From Streptomyces sp. CB01201 (GTDB taxonomy: Bacteria; Actinomycetota; Actinomycetes; Streptomycetales; Streptomycetaceae): a stretch of 64,000 nt of DNA. The notes under the pieces were generated by a model that was not told where the DNA came from, made no database searches, and worked only from the letters and a program-made list of their open reading frames with translations. The stretch is from NCBI RefSeq assembly GCF_002803085.1, contig NZ_NNBJ01000001.1:866656-930655 (forward strand). The letters run 5' to 3'. The translations under genes and the position numbers were made by a program. Shown in pieces: positions 24,470-31,912 of this stretch (the stretch's first letter is position 1; every line of letters starts with the position of its first letter).

Positions 24470-25435
24470 TCACCGGATGTCGCACCAGGCGATCGCGTCC
24501 TCCACCAGGCTGCCCAGAACCAGGCGCCCGGCGTGCTCGGCCACTCCTGTAGCCATGCGGAACTGCCGCTCGGTGTCGGCCAGTTGACGCAACCCGCGAC
24601 CTTGGCCGTCGACCTCCACGACAGCGGCGGCGTGCGCGGGCAGGGGCGGTAGCAGCCGGAGCGCGGCGGCCGCCGCCCGGCGCACCGGGGGAGCGGTCCG
24701 GTGCAGCCAGTCGAGGGGCGGGGTGGGCGGTCCGGCGAGCGCTACCCAGAACCCGCCGCCCGGGCTGCGGGACATGTTGTCCGGGAAGCCCGGCAGGTCC
24801 GGTGCGAACGTGTCGTGGCGGCCCGCCTCGGGGCCGGTCAGCCAATAGCGCGTGAGCCTGCGCGCACCGGTCTCGGCCACTACGACGAACGACTCGTCGG
24901 GTGCGAGAGCCACACCGTTCGCGAACTGGAGCCCGTCGAGCAGCACTTCGGGCTCGCCGCCCGGAGCCAGGCGCGCGAGCAGGCCCGTCGGACGGTGCTC
25001 CACGATGTCGCTGGGCCAGTCGGCAAGCCCGTACCGCCGACTGGACACCGTGAAGTAGACGGTGCCGTCGGCGGCCGCCGACGCGTTGCTGCAGAACCGC
25101 AGCGGTTGTCCGGCCACGGAGTCGGCCAGCACGTCCAGCCCGGGTGTGCCGTCGGGGTCGAGCCGGAGCAGTCCCCGTTGCGCGTCGCACACCAGCAGCC
25201 TCCCGTCGGTGAGGACGTCGAGCCCGAGCGGTCGCCCCCCGGTACGGCCGACCTCCACCACCCGGGGGCGACCGCCGGGACGCTCGGGCAGGTCGATCCG
25301 CAGGAGGCGGCCGTCGCCCAGGCCGGCGAGCACTCGTCCGGCGTGATCGAAGACGACGTCCTCGGGGCCCGTGCCGTCGAGCTCGATGCGGTGCAGCCGC
25401 GGCATGGGGGTGGGACCGTGGCGTCGGCGGCTCAT
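24470..25435 (-). CDS. Strictosidine synthase / SMP-30-like beta-propeller protein
   Basis: The 321-residue protein is a six-bladed beta-propeller of the strictosidine synthase/APMAP group: GPEDVVFDHAGRVLAG, GLDVLTDGRLLVCDAQRGLL, YFTVSSRRYGLADWPSDIVE, FANGVALAPDESFVVVAETG and LPGFPDNMSRSPGGGFWVAL recur as blade motifs. Bacterial relatives act as lactonases or hydrolases with a bound calcium, and true strictosidine synthesis is not expected. The start codon overlaps the stop of a small upstream frame as ATGA. It converges on the MpaB oxygenase with 24 bases between the stops. Confidence 0.85.
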   Translation of the reverse strand: MSRRRHGPTPMPRLHRIELDGTGPEDVVFDHAGRVLAGLGDGRLLRIDLPERPGGRPRVVEVGRTGGRPLGLDVLTDGRLLVCDAQRGLLRLDPDGTPGLDVLADSVAGQPLRFCSNASAAADGTVYFTVSSRRYGLADWPSDIVEHRPTGLLARLAPGGEPEVLLDGLQFANGVALAPDESFVVVAETGARRLTRYWLTGPEAGRHDTFAPDLPGFPDNMSRSPGGGFWVALAGPPTPPLDWLHRTAPPVRRAAAAALRLLPPLPAHAAAVVEVDGQGRGLRQLADTERQFRMATGVAEHAGRLVLGSLVEDAIAWCDIR

Positions 25436-25596
25436 GCGCCGTCCCTGCCCGGGCGGGACCGAAGCAGATGCTCCGGCTCCACGCAGGGGAGCGGGGCGAC
25501 GGCCGCGCCGAGGAGCGCGACCGGAGCGGCCGGGAAGTGCGCCGGAAGGACGATGGGGACGGGTACGGTCGGGACGGTTACGGTGGGATTCGGCAT
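25432..25596 (-). CDS. Small Val/Pro-rich peptide coupled to the propeller gene
   Basis: A 54-residue frame starts at an ATG (25596) five bases after a good AGAAGGG signal and ends in an ATGA overlap with the propeller gene. The first 37 residues are a regular Pro/Val/Thr-rich hydrophobic run (TVTVPTVPVPIVLP), followed by a charged tail (HLLRSRPGRDGA). No homologue is recognised. The spacing and overlap argue for real translation, perhaps as a leader that couples expression; Pro-rich runs can stall ribosomes. The alternative is that it is only an upstream frame without function. Confidence 0.5.
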   Translation of the reverse strand: MPNPTVTVPTVPVPIVLPAHFPAAPVALLGAAVAPLPCVEPEHLLRSRPGRDGA

Positions 25597-25889
25597 GGCA
25601 GCCCTTCTCATCGCGGACAGGTCACCGGGCTTCGCGCTCGTATCGTCGCGGGTCTCCGCCCGCCGTGGGACGTCCGGGGGTCTTCCCGCGTACGGGCCGT
25701 CGGCACGGGTGACCGCTCCCGGCCCCGAAAAACCCGTCGCGAGGCCACGCGGACCCCGTCGCGGTGTGGCGGGGACGGCCCTGACGGGGCCGCCGGGAAT
25801 CGGATCCAAGTCGTGGCGAATGGATCCGTGAGTTCGGGGCAGACGCGAAACGAATGTTATTTGTACGGGGGACGAGGAGGGGAGTGGCT

Positions 25890-26771
25890 GTGACTGCCGT
25901 AGCGACTGCGACGATGAGGACCGCTGAGCCGGAGACCGGACACGAGGTGTCGGCGCTTCCGGTGATCGAGGACCCGGCCCGCGTGGCCCCTCGTGATGCG
26001 CGGGCGCTGTCCCGGCAGTTCTTCGAGCGCCTCGCGGTGCTTGAGGAGGGCACGGCCGAATACCAGTACGCGCGCAACACCCTGATCGAGATGAACATGT
26101 CCCTCGTGCGGTTCGCCGCCCGTCGCTTCCGCAACTTCGCGGACGAGATGGAGGACGTGGTCCAGGTCGGCATGATCGGCCTGATCAAGGCGATCGACCG
26201 GTTCGAGCTCTCTCGTGAGACGGAGTTCGCGACCTTCGCGGTGCCCTACATCGTCGGCGAGATGAAGCGCTTCTTCCGCGACACCACCTGGGCCGTGCAT
26301 GTCCCGCGACGCCTTCAGGAGCGTCGTAGCGAGCTGGCCCGGGCCCGCGAGGAGCTCGAAAGCCGCCTCGACCGCTCGCCCACCGTCAAGGAACTCGCCG
26401 CCCTCATGGATCTGAGCGAGGACGAGGTCGTCGAGGCCCAGATGGCGGCCAACGGCTACAACTCGGCCTCCCTGGACGCCGCACTCTCGGGCGACGAGGA
26501 GAGCGGGGAGGCGGCCCTGGCGGACTTCATCGGCGCCGAGGACCCCGCGATGGATCTGGTGGAGAATTTCCAGAGCCTCGCCCCGCTGATGGCCGAACTC
26601 TCCGACCGGGAGCGTCTGTTGCTCCAGCTGCGATTCGGTGAGGAACTGACGCAGAGCCAGATCGGCGAAGAGCTGGGAGTTTCCCAGATGCAGGTTTCCC
26701 GACTGCTTTCGCGTACCGTCGCCAAGCTCCGCGCCGGAATGTTCGAGACCGCCACACCCGCCACTGCCTGA
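25890..26771 (+). CDS. SigB/SigF/SigG-type alternative RNA polymerase sigma factor
   Basis: The 293-residue sigma-70 family factor belongs to the SigB/SigF stress and sporulation group of streptomycetes. Region 2 reads NMSLVRFAARRFRNFADEME and VVQVGMIGLIKAIDRFELSR, region 2.4 ends in EMKRFFRDTTWAVHVPRRLQ, region 3 follows, and region 4 is SDRERLLLQLRFGEELTQSQ with IGEELGVSQMQVSRLLSRT. The GTG at 25890 is chosen because GAGGAGGGG lies seven bases upstream; an ATG twelve codons earlier lacks a site. No anti-sigma gene lies next to it. It is followed by a terminator and then by small stress-type genes (hydrophobic protein, CsbD), which could be part of its regulon. Confidence 0.93.
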   Translation: MTAVATATMRTAEPETGHEVSALPVIEDPARVAPRDARALSRQFFERLAVLEEGTAEYQYARNTLIEMNMSLVRFAARRFRNFADEMEDVVQVGMIGLIKAIDRFELSRETEFATFAVPYIVGEMKRFFRDTTWAVHVPRRLQERRSELARAREELESRLDRSPTVKELAALMDLSEDEVVEAQMAANGYNSASLDAALSGDEESGEAALADFIGAEDPAMDLVENFQSLAPLMAELSDRERLLLQLRFGEELTQSQIGEELGVSQMQVSRLLSRTVAKLRAGMFETATPATA

Positions 26772-26806
26772 GGGTCCGTACGTACGGAACAGAAGAAAAG
26801 AAATAG

Positions 26807-26861
26807 AGCCGACCGGGTTCCGAATCAAGCGCAGAGCTGATTCTTCCTGTCGGCTTTTTTT
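26807..26861 (+). terminator. Rho-independent terminator after the sigma factor gene
   Basis: AGCCGAC (26807-26813) pairs with GTCGGCT (26849-26855), and an inner stem GAATCA/TGATTC lies inside the loop. A run of seven T follows directly, a rare classical terminator for this genome. It ends 90 bases after the stop of the sigma factor gene. Confidence 0.85.
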
Positions 26862-26924
26862 CGTGTTCGTCTTTTCGCGCTCGTCTCGTGTTCGTCGACT
26901 TTGGTTCTCGTGTGTCGGCACACA

Positions 26925-26960
26925 GCAGGGGCCGGACCCGTCGAAGGGTCCGGCCCCTGC
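26925..26960 (-). terminator. Strong hairpin after the hydrophobic protein gene
   Basis: A perfect 15-bp stem (GCAGGGGCCGGACCC and its complement) with a six-base loop lies 16 bases beyond the stop of the minus-strand hydrophobic protein gene. It separates that gene from the sigma factor terminator and can act from either side. Confidence 0.8.
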
Positions 26961-26975
26961 CGTCGGGTGGTTCGG

Positions 26976-27137
26976 CTACCAGCGGTACCAGCGGCCGCTG
27001 CCGCCCCGGGGGCGGGCGACGAAGCCGACGAGCCACACCACCAGGACCACGATGGCCACCCACCAGAGAATCTTGAGGGCAAAGCCCGCGCCGAAAAGGA
27101 TCAGCGCGAGCAGCAGCACGAGAAGAAGGGGAACCAT
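26976..27137 (-). CDS. Small hydrophobic membrane protein
   Basis: The 53-residue protein contains two adjacent membrane segments (LLLVLLLALILFGAGFA and ILWWVAIVVLVVWLVGFVA) and a short Arg/Gly/Trp tail ending WYRW. It is typical of the short stress-linked hydrophobic proteins of streptomycetes. The ATG at 27137 has GGAGG eight bases upstream; a longer frame of 13 more residues lacks support. It is convergent with the sigma factor gene and divergent from csbD, and its role is unknown. Confidence 0.82.
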   Translation of the reverse strand: MVPLLLVLLLALILFGAGFALKILWWVAIVVLVVWLVGFVARPRGGSGRWYRW

Positions 27138-27375
27138 GGCTATCGACCTCCAGTCCACCGTGTGCCCGAAAGGCACCCGTCACGCACTCGAATCGGCTTG
27201 ATACATATTCCCTGGCTCAAGCACCCGAATCGCCTGACCGTCCGGAATTCTGGCGCAATCCCGTACCCTTGAAGAAGGCGGCGGACATCCTTCGGGCCCC
27301 TGCGGTTTGGATCGGCCGAATGCGGCGAGGAGTACTGCTGTCGCAGTTTGGCGTCGATTCGTGGGAGTGGTTGTC

Positions 27376-27549
27376 GTGTCCGGTGAGGAAAAGGGCAAGT
27401 CGAAGGTCGAGCAGGCCAAGGGCAAGGTCAAGGAGGCCGCCGGCCGTGCCGTCGGTAACGAGCGCCTTGAGGCCGAGGGCCGCGGTGAGCAGGCCAAGGG
27501 CGACGCCCGCCAGGCCAAGGAAAAGATCAAGGACGTCTTCAAGCACTGA
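27376..27549 (+). CDS. csbD: CsbD-family stress protein
   Basis: The 57-residue hydrophilic protein is a clear CsbD: EEKGKSKVEQAKGKVKEAAG, RAVGNERLEAEGRGEQAKGD and QAKEKIKDVFK are the family's charged, helix-forming repeats. CsbD proteins are induced by general stress under SigB in several Gram-positive bacteria, but the molecular role is not established. The GTG at 27376 follows GGGAG; the frame continues upstream without plausible protein sequence. A 19-bp hairpin terminator follows. The nearby SigB-like factor is a candidate regulator, though no clear promoter of that class was seen here. Confidence 0.88.
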   Translation: MSGEEKGKSKVEQAKGKVKEAAGRAVGNERLEAEGRGEQAKGDARQAKEKIKDVFKH

Positions 27550-27579
27550 CCGAGTGCGCTGACCGACGCGGTCAGGATG

Positions 27580-27624
27580 CGGGTGCGGGCCGACCGGAAG
27601 ATCCGGTCGGCCCGCACCCGTTTT
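27580..27624 (+). terminator. Terminator after csbD
   Basis: A perfect 19-bp stem (left arm 27580-27598, right arm 27602-27620) with a three-base loop AGA is followed by TTTT. It starts 31 bases after the csbD stop. Confidence 0.88.
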
Positions 27625-27801
27625 CGTCCCGTCGCCGTAGTCGCATCCGTGGCGGCACCCCGGATGCGGTCGTCCTCGGCGGTACGGGGCGAGGCGGGGT
27701 GGCAGGGGGCGGCAGCCGCCTACGCCACCCGGTAAGGCCGGCGCAGAGCCAACGCGAGACGGCCCCTGCGACCCCAGGTGACCTGGAAAAGGACGAACAA
27801 G

Positions 27802-27930
27802 GTGAAGATCGCGGTGGACGACCTCGCCGGCTCCGGCCTCGCCGAATTCTTTGATGAACATGTCAGGCAGAGGGAGTCCATCACGCCTCCGGAGGGCGAA
27901 CGAGCCCTCGATGCCGACCGACTGGCGTCA
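27802..27930 (+). pseudogene. N-terminal fragment of a GNAT acetyltransferase
   Basis: A GTG at 27802 opens a frame whose first 40 residues (VKIAVDDLAGSGLAEFFDEH, then RESITPPEGERALDADRL) match the N-terminus of a common GNAT family, in which the pattern is a DDL-G start followed by PPES-HALDLDGL. After about residue 41 the similarity stops and the frame continues only as the shadow of the minus-strand gene that ends at 27928. The acetyl-CoA-binding part is absent. The break point coincides with the end of that gene, so a deletion or insertion joined them. The preceding 27625-27801 holds nothing recognisable. Confidence 0.55.
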
Positions 27931-28116
27931 GGCGGGCTCGACAGCTTGCATGAGGCGCTGGAAGGCCGTCATGCAGGGCAGACAGTGGTGATCGGTCTGG
28001 GTGTCTTCGACGGGTTCGAGGGGCTGGCCGCACAAGGTGGCGCGCTGGTCGTGGGCGACGACGTGCCACACCCGGCGGGTGCCGGTAACGGCCGTGCCGA
28101 CGTGCATTTCGTACAT
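27928..28116 (-). CDS. Small conserved hypothetical protein
   Basis: The 62-residue protein starts MYEMHVGTAVTG behind a strong TAGGAGG and ends with QRLMQAVEPA. It contains RVWHVVAHDQRATLCGQPLE and a DHHCLPCMTAF segment. The three Cys residues and several His residues could bind a metal, like a short zinc ribbon, but only two Cys are closely spaced (CLPC). Function unknown. The strong ribosome binding site and the regular Cys/His pattern support that it is expressed. Confidence 0.7.
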   Translation of the reverse strand: MYEMHVGTAVTGTRRVWHVVAHDQRATLCGQPLEPVEDTQTDHHCLPCMTAFQRLMQAVEPA

Positions 28117-28644
28117 GGCAGTCCTCCTACAGGGGAGCACTCCACAGCACCATCCCCAGGAGCCCCACGCCTGTCCAGGACGCTATTCGGGTGAATCCGG
28201 CGCCGCCGTGGTTAGCCCGCGGCCGCCGGGCCGGGACGCCTGCCGAGCGGCAGGCGTGACGCAGGCCCGGGATGCTGTTCGGAGCCCCGGCCCGGACGTC
28301 AGAAGATCACCGTGCCCCACCGGTTGAAGCCCACCTCCGCCGCACCCGGTCCGTGCTGCCCGCGCGTGTCCGCAGGTGGCGGCCTCTCGCCTCGCGGGGA
28401 GCCGGCAGCTGCCTCCTTCGGCGGGACGGGACGACGCTTCGCCGGGCGCGGGCCTTTGATCCGATGAGCGCACTCTTCCATGGAGGGGGAAACGAGCGAC
28501 CGGCCCGGGAGGATACGCCGGGCGCGTCCGGCGCCCGGAACGCACCTGCGCGCCCCCTGGAGGCGCTGGCGGTGTGACTGTCATCCGATTCGCTCGTTTG
28601 AAGGGCAAAGGCCACAACGTCCGCCCCGGAGAAGGTGTTCCACC
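28117..28644. other. Intergenic region without a supported gene
   Basis: These 528 bases lie between two divergently oriented genes. A 60-residue minus-strand frame at 28299-28481 ending GFNRWGTVIF is possible but lacks a ribosome binding site and is not recognised. The promoter of the sigma-like membrane protein gene must lie in the right part; no clear palindrome was found. Confidence 0.4.
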
Positions 28645-30585
28645 ATGCCAGCCCCACAACGCGAGCGTCATCCCCGTCCTGTCGGTCCGGTGCCCGCGCT
28701 CGGCCAGGCGGAGGCGACGCTCGTCGAGCACTACCCCCGGCTCGTCCGGCTGGCCTACCTCATCCTTCCGCCTCGGCTCGGTCGCCATCGGCGCGTGCTC
28801 GCCGCCCACGGCGTGGTACAGAACGCGCTGCCCGCCCGCCCCGCGCCGATCAAGCAGGGGCGGGTGCCCGCGCCGCGCGACGACCGGGACACCCCGGCCC
28901 TCGACTGGATCGTGCGGCGCGTGGTGAGCGCCGCCCTGTCGTACGAGGGCGGCGCCGCCCGCTGGCGCCGGGCCGTGCGGCCGGCGCTGCCCGCCGTGTG
29001 GGGGCTGAGGCTGACGCCCCGGATCGGTGGCGCCGACGAACTGGCCCTGGAGCAGCAGTTGGCGACCGTACCCGCCGGGGTGCGGGCGGCCTTCGTGCTC
29101 CAGCACCTGGAGGGGTACGCCCCGCACACCGCCGTCGAACTCCTGGCGGCGGCCGGAGTTCCGGACCCGGAGGCCGTCCTGCGCGCCGCCGAGGCGCTCG
29201 GGCCGCAGGACGGCACCCGGGCGGGGCTGCTGCTCGGCTCCGTCGAATTCGACCCGTGCACGGTGCAGGCCCGGCCCACGGACCTGCTGCGCCGTCGCCA
29301 TTGGCGGCGCTGGGGGGCGGCCGGCGCCCTCCTGGTCGCGGTGGTGCTGACCGTGGGCCAGAGCGGCAAGGACCCGGTGTCGCCCGATCTCACCGGCCGC
29401 TCCGGCGCCGGAGTCGCGATGGTCGATCCGGCGTCCCTGGGGCGTGCCCCGGGTGCGGCCTGGCAGTCGAGTTCGCGCATCGACTTCACCGTCTGGCCCG
29501 CGCGCGGCAGCCTCGTCGAGGACCGGGCGCTGCTGGGCCGCGCGCTGCGCGCCTGGGCACGGCCGGGCGCGGACGTCCGCGTATCGGCCGCGCCCAGGAC
29601 CGGGACGGGCCCCACGTCCGCACCGCCCCAACTCCTGTACGCGGGACAGGTGGACGACATCGACGTGGTCCTGTTCCACGACGCCGAGCGGATCGTGCGC
29701 TACGCGGAAACCGCCGGACACCCGGCCGAACTGACCTTCTCGCGCGCCGACAACGCCGATGTCACCACGGCCGCCGCGCTGGTCCTCGTCCGGACCGAGC
29801 ACCGGACCCGCTTCCTGTTCGCCCCCTGGGTCGCCGAGTCGACCACGCGCGACCTGCTCGCACCCGACAGTCCGGCCCGCCCGCTGCACGTGGGGGACGA
29901 CGGAGTCAGCGACGCGGTGGCCCGCCCCGACCTCGCCGGGCCGTGCACCAACTGGCCGGTCCTGCAACTGCGTTCGTCCGAGCGCATCGCCGAGAAGCAC
30001 GCCTTCCTGCTCACCGACCTCGGCGATCCGTCGCCCGTCCACCTCACCTACACGCCGCCACCCGGCAGCGGCGCCCCGGCCCGTCAGCCACGCGAAGCGA
30101 CCAGTTCGGCAGCGTTGGTGAGCTGGTCCCACGCGGCCTGTACGTTGCGGTCCGCGGCCGGGGGTGGCGTACGGGCGGTCAACAACTGGGTGTTCGCCGA
30201 ACAGCAACTGCCGGAGAACGCCGGCCAGGCGGAGTGGCTGTGCTCCCGGGCCGACACCTGGAACGGCCCCGGTCGGGCCGTCGTACGGTTCCAGCCGCCC
30301 ACCACGGCGGCACGCGAACCCGGCACGCTGATCGCCGACGCGCGCGACACCTCGTACTGCAGTCGCTTCAACCAGCACCTCCTGGCCGACGCCCGCTGGA
30401 GCGCGCCCTCGGGCACCCCGTACCTCCTCGCCGCCGGAAGCCGTGCCGTCACCCGGATCACCGTGACGGGCCAGGTGCGGGCGGACGGCACCGGCACGAC
30501 ACTCGCCGTCAAGGCGCCCCCGGGGCGGTCGGCCGACATCAGCGGAGTGCTCAGCACCGGAAGGACGCTCGGCGCCGTCCACTGA
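28645..30585 (+). CDS. Membrane protein with sigma-factor-like N-terminal region
   Basis: The 646-residue product combines three parts. Residues 20-65 (AEATLVEHYPRLVRLAYLIL ... GRHRRVLAAHGVVQNALP) resemble region 2 of ECF-type sigma factors as found in streptomycetes; 133-185 (ELALEQQLATVPAGVRAAFV, then LQHLEGY) resembles region 4 but lacks an obvious DNA-recognition helix. A single membrane segment follows at about 224-238 (AAGALLVAVVLTVG), and the remaining 400 residues are predicted outside the membrane, with paired Cys residues. Such proteins are usually called hypothetical in Streptomyces. It could be a membrane-tethered sigma-like or signalling protein; whether the N-part still binds RNA polymerase or DNA is unknown. 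The ATG at 28645 follows GAGAAGG. Confidence 0.75.
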   Translation: MPAPQRERHPRPVGPVPALGQAEATLVEHYPRLVRLAYLILPPRLGRHRRVLAAHGVVQNALPARPAPIKQGRVPAPRDDRDTPALDWIVRRVVSAALSYEGGAARWRRAVRPALPAVWGLRLTPRIGGADELALEQQLATVPAGVRAAFVLQHLEGYAPHTAVELLAAAGVPDPEAVLRAAEALGPQDGTRAGLLLGSVEFDPCTVQARPTDLLRRRHWRRWGAAGALLVAVVLTVGQSGKDPVSPDLTGRSGAGVAMVDPASLGRAPGAAWQSSSRIDFTVWPARGSLVEDRALLGRALRAWARPGADVRVSAAPRTGTGPTSAPPQLLYAGQVDDIDVVLFHDAERIVRYAETAGHPAELTFSRADNADVTTAAALVLVRTEHRTRFLFAPWVAESTTRDLLAPDSPARPLHVGDDGVSDAVARPDLAGPCTNWPVLQLRSSERIAEKHAFLLTDLGDPSPVHLTYTPPPGSGAPARQPREATSSAALVSWSHAACTLRSAAGGGVRAVNNWVFAEQQLPENAGQAEWLCSRADTWNGPGRAVVRFQPPTTAAREPGTLIADARDTSYCSRFNQHLLADARWSAPSGTPYLLAAGSRAVTRITVTGQVRADGTGTTLAVKAPPGRSADISGVLSTGRTLGAVH

Positions 30586-30755
30586 GGCCACGGCGAGCAG
30601 CATCCGGCCCGAAGGGCAAGTGGACAGCCATGTGCGCGAGGGGCGGCCGGTGTGAATACTGGGTTGTGCCGCCACCGCAACTCGTAGGCCGGGAAGGGGA
30701 GTTGACGCGACGGCGGCCAGGGTCCAGCCCGCCCCGCTGTCGAAGGAGCACCGCC

Positions 30756-31625
30756 ATGGACGACTGGTACGTGGACGACCGTTGCACCAACTGCGATGTC
30801 GCCCGCCAGTTCGCGCCCGAACTGATCGGTGAGGCCGACGGGAAGTCGCAGATCCTGCGCGCGCCCGGCGACACGGCCGAGAGGCGGCGTCTGCACGCCG
30901 CCGTCTTCGCCTGCCCGACCCGCTCGATCCGCCTCAGGTCGGGGCGGGTGGACCGGAGTCTCGACCCGTTCCCGATGGAGCTGGACGACGGACTGTGGAT
31001 CTGCGGGCACAACTCCCGGCACACCGCCGCGGCCAACTCCTACCTCCTGCTGCGGCCCTCCGGCACCGTGATGATGATCGACACCCCGCGCTGGAGCGCC
31101 GAACTCGCCACGCGGTACCAGGCGTTGGGGCCGGTGACCGACGTTCTGCTGACGCACCGGGACCACGCCGCACATGGTCGCCGTTACGCCGACCGCTTCG
31201 GTGCCCGGCTGTGGATCCACGAAGGGGACCTTGACGCGGCTCCGGACGCCGACCGGGTCGTGAGGGGCCTCGATCCGATGGAGATCGCGGACGGGGTCAC
31301 GGTCCATCCACTGCCCGGCCACACCCGCGGGAGCGTGCTCTACCTCGCGGACGACACGTACTGCTTCAGCGGTGACAGCTTCTACTGGTCACGTGCCGCC
31401 GGGGACCTGGAGGTGGCGGACAGCGTCACCTGGTACTCCATCGAGGAGCAGGCGGCCTCCCTGGCCAGGACCGCCGGGCGGCTCCGCTTCGCCTGGGTGC
31501 TGCCGGGCCACGGCGACCGCCACCGGCTGCCGGCCGCCGAGATGTCCCGGCGGCTGCGGGCGCTGACGGAACGCGCCGCACTGCTGGAGTCCCGGCCGGT
31601 CGACTTCACCGCCGTGCGTTGGTGA
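30756..31625 (+). CDS. Ferredoxin-like / metallo-beta-lactamase fold hydrolase fusion
   Basis: The 289-residue protein starts with a ferredoxin-like segment of about 70 residues (DDRCTNCDVARQFAPEL and FACPTRSIRLRSG). Only three of the four cluster Cys are seen: Cys10, Cys13 and Cys53; the position expected for the third Cys is Ala/Arg. The metallo-beta-lactamase fold follows, with LTHRDHAAHGRRYADRFG as the metal motif, LPGHTRGSVLYL and FSGDSFYWS. The fusion is a known architecture in actinomycetes. Its reaction is unknown; redox-linked hydrolysis is a possibility. GGAG precedes the ATG, and a hairpin terminator lies 35 bases past the stop. Confidence 0.82.
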   Translation: MDDWYVDDRCTNCDVARQFAPELIGEADGKSQILRAPGDTAERRRLHAAVFACPTRSIRLRSGRVDRSLDPFPMELDDGLWICGHNSRHTAAANSYLLLRPSGTVMMIDTPRWSAELATRYQALGPVTDVLLTHRDHAAHGRRYADRFGARLWIHEGDLDAAPDADRVVRGLDPMEIADGVTVHPLPGHTRGSVLYLADDTYCFSGDSFYWSRAAGDLEVADSVTWYSIEEQAASLARTAGRLRFAWVLPGHGDRHRLPAAEMSRRLRALTERAALLESRPVDFTAVRW

Positions 31626-31659
31626 CGACGGGGATCGCGGGGCGAGCGAGGCGCGTGGT

Positions 31660-31697
31660 GGGGTGTGGCACCGATCTCCCCATCCGTGCCACACCCC
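31660..31697. terminator. Hairpin after the MBL-fold gene
   Basis: GGGGTGTGGCAC (31660-31671) pairs with GTGCCACACCCC (31686-31697), a perfect 12-bp stem with a 14-base loop, 35 bases after the stop. The aceB gene converges from the other side with its stop at 31913, so the hairpin may serve both. Further GC-rich hairpins without T-runs lie at 31700-31760. Confidence 0.7.
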
Positions 31698-31912
31698 GCT
31701 CCACAGCGGCCGCCGGCCCTCTGCCCGGCGGCCGACCGGGGCCCCTCAGCCCCGGTCGTACAGGGGGACCCGCAGTCCCACGACGGGCCTCGCACACCGC
31801 GGTGTCCAGAGCGGCGCGGGTGCGTACTGCGGCGATCCGGCGCCCATCCGGCGGCTACCGGCCACTGCGATCCGGCCGGGGCCGACCACTCCGCTCCGGC
31901 TGATGACCGCGG

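Noticed and set aside
26925..26960. Inverted repeat as an attachment site or IS end
   Set aside because: Its position just beyond a stop codon and the perfect GC-rich stem fit a terminator; no transposase or target duplication is present.
28299..28481. 60-residue minus-strand frame ending GFNRWGTVIF
   Set aside because: No ribosome binding site precedes the ATG, most of it is Pro/Arg-rich low complexity, and I recognise no family; kept only as part of the intergenic note.
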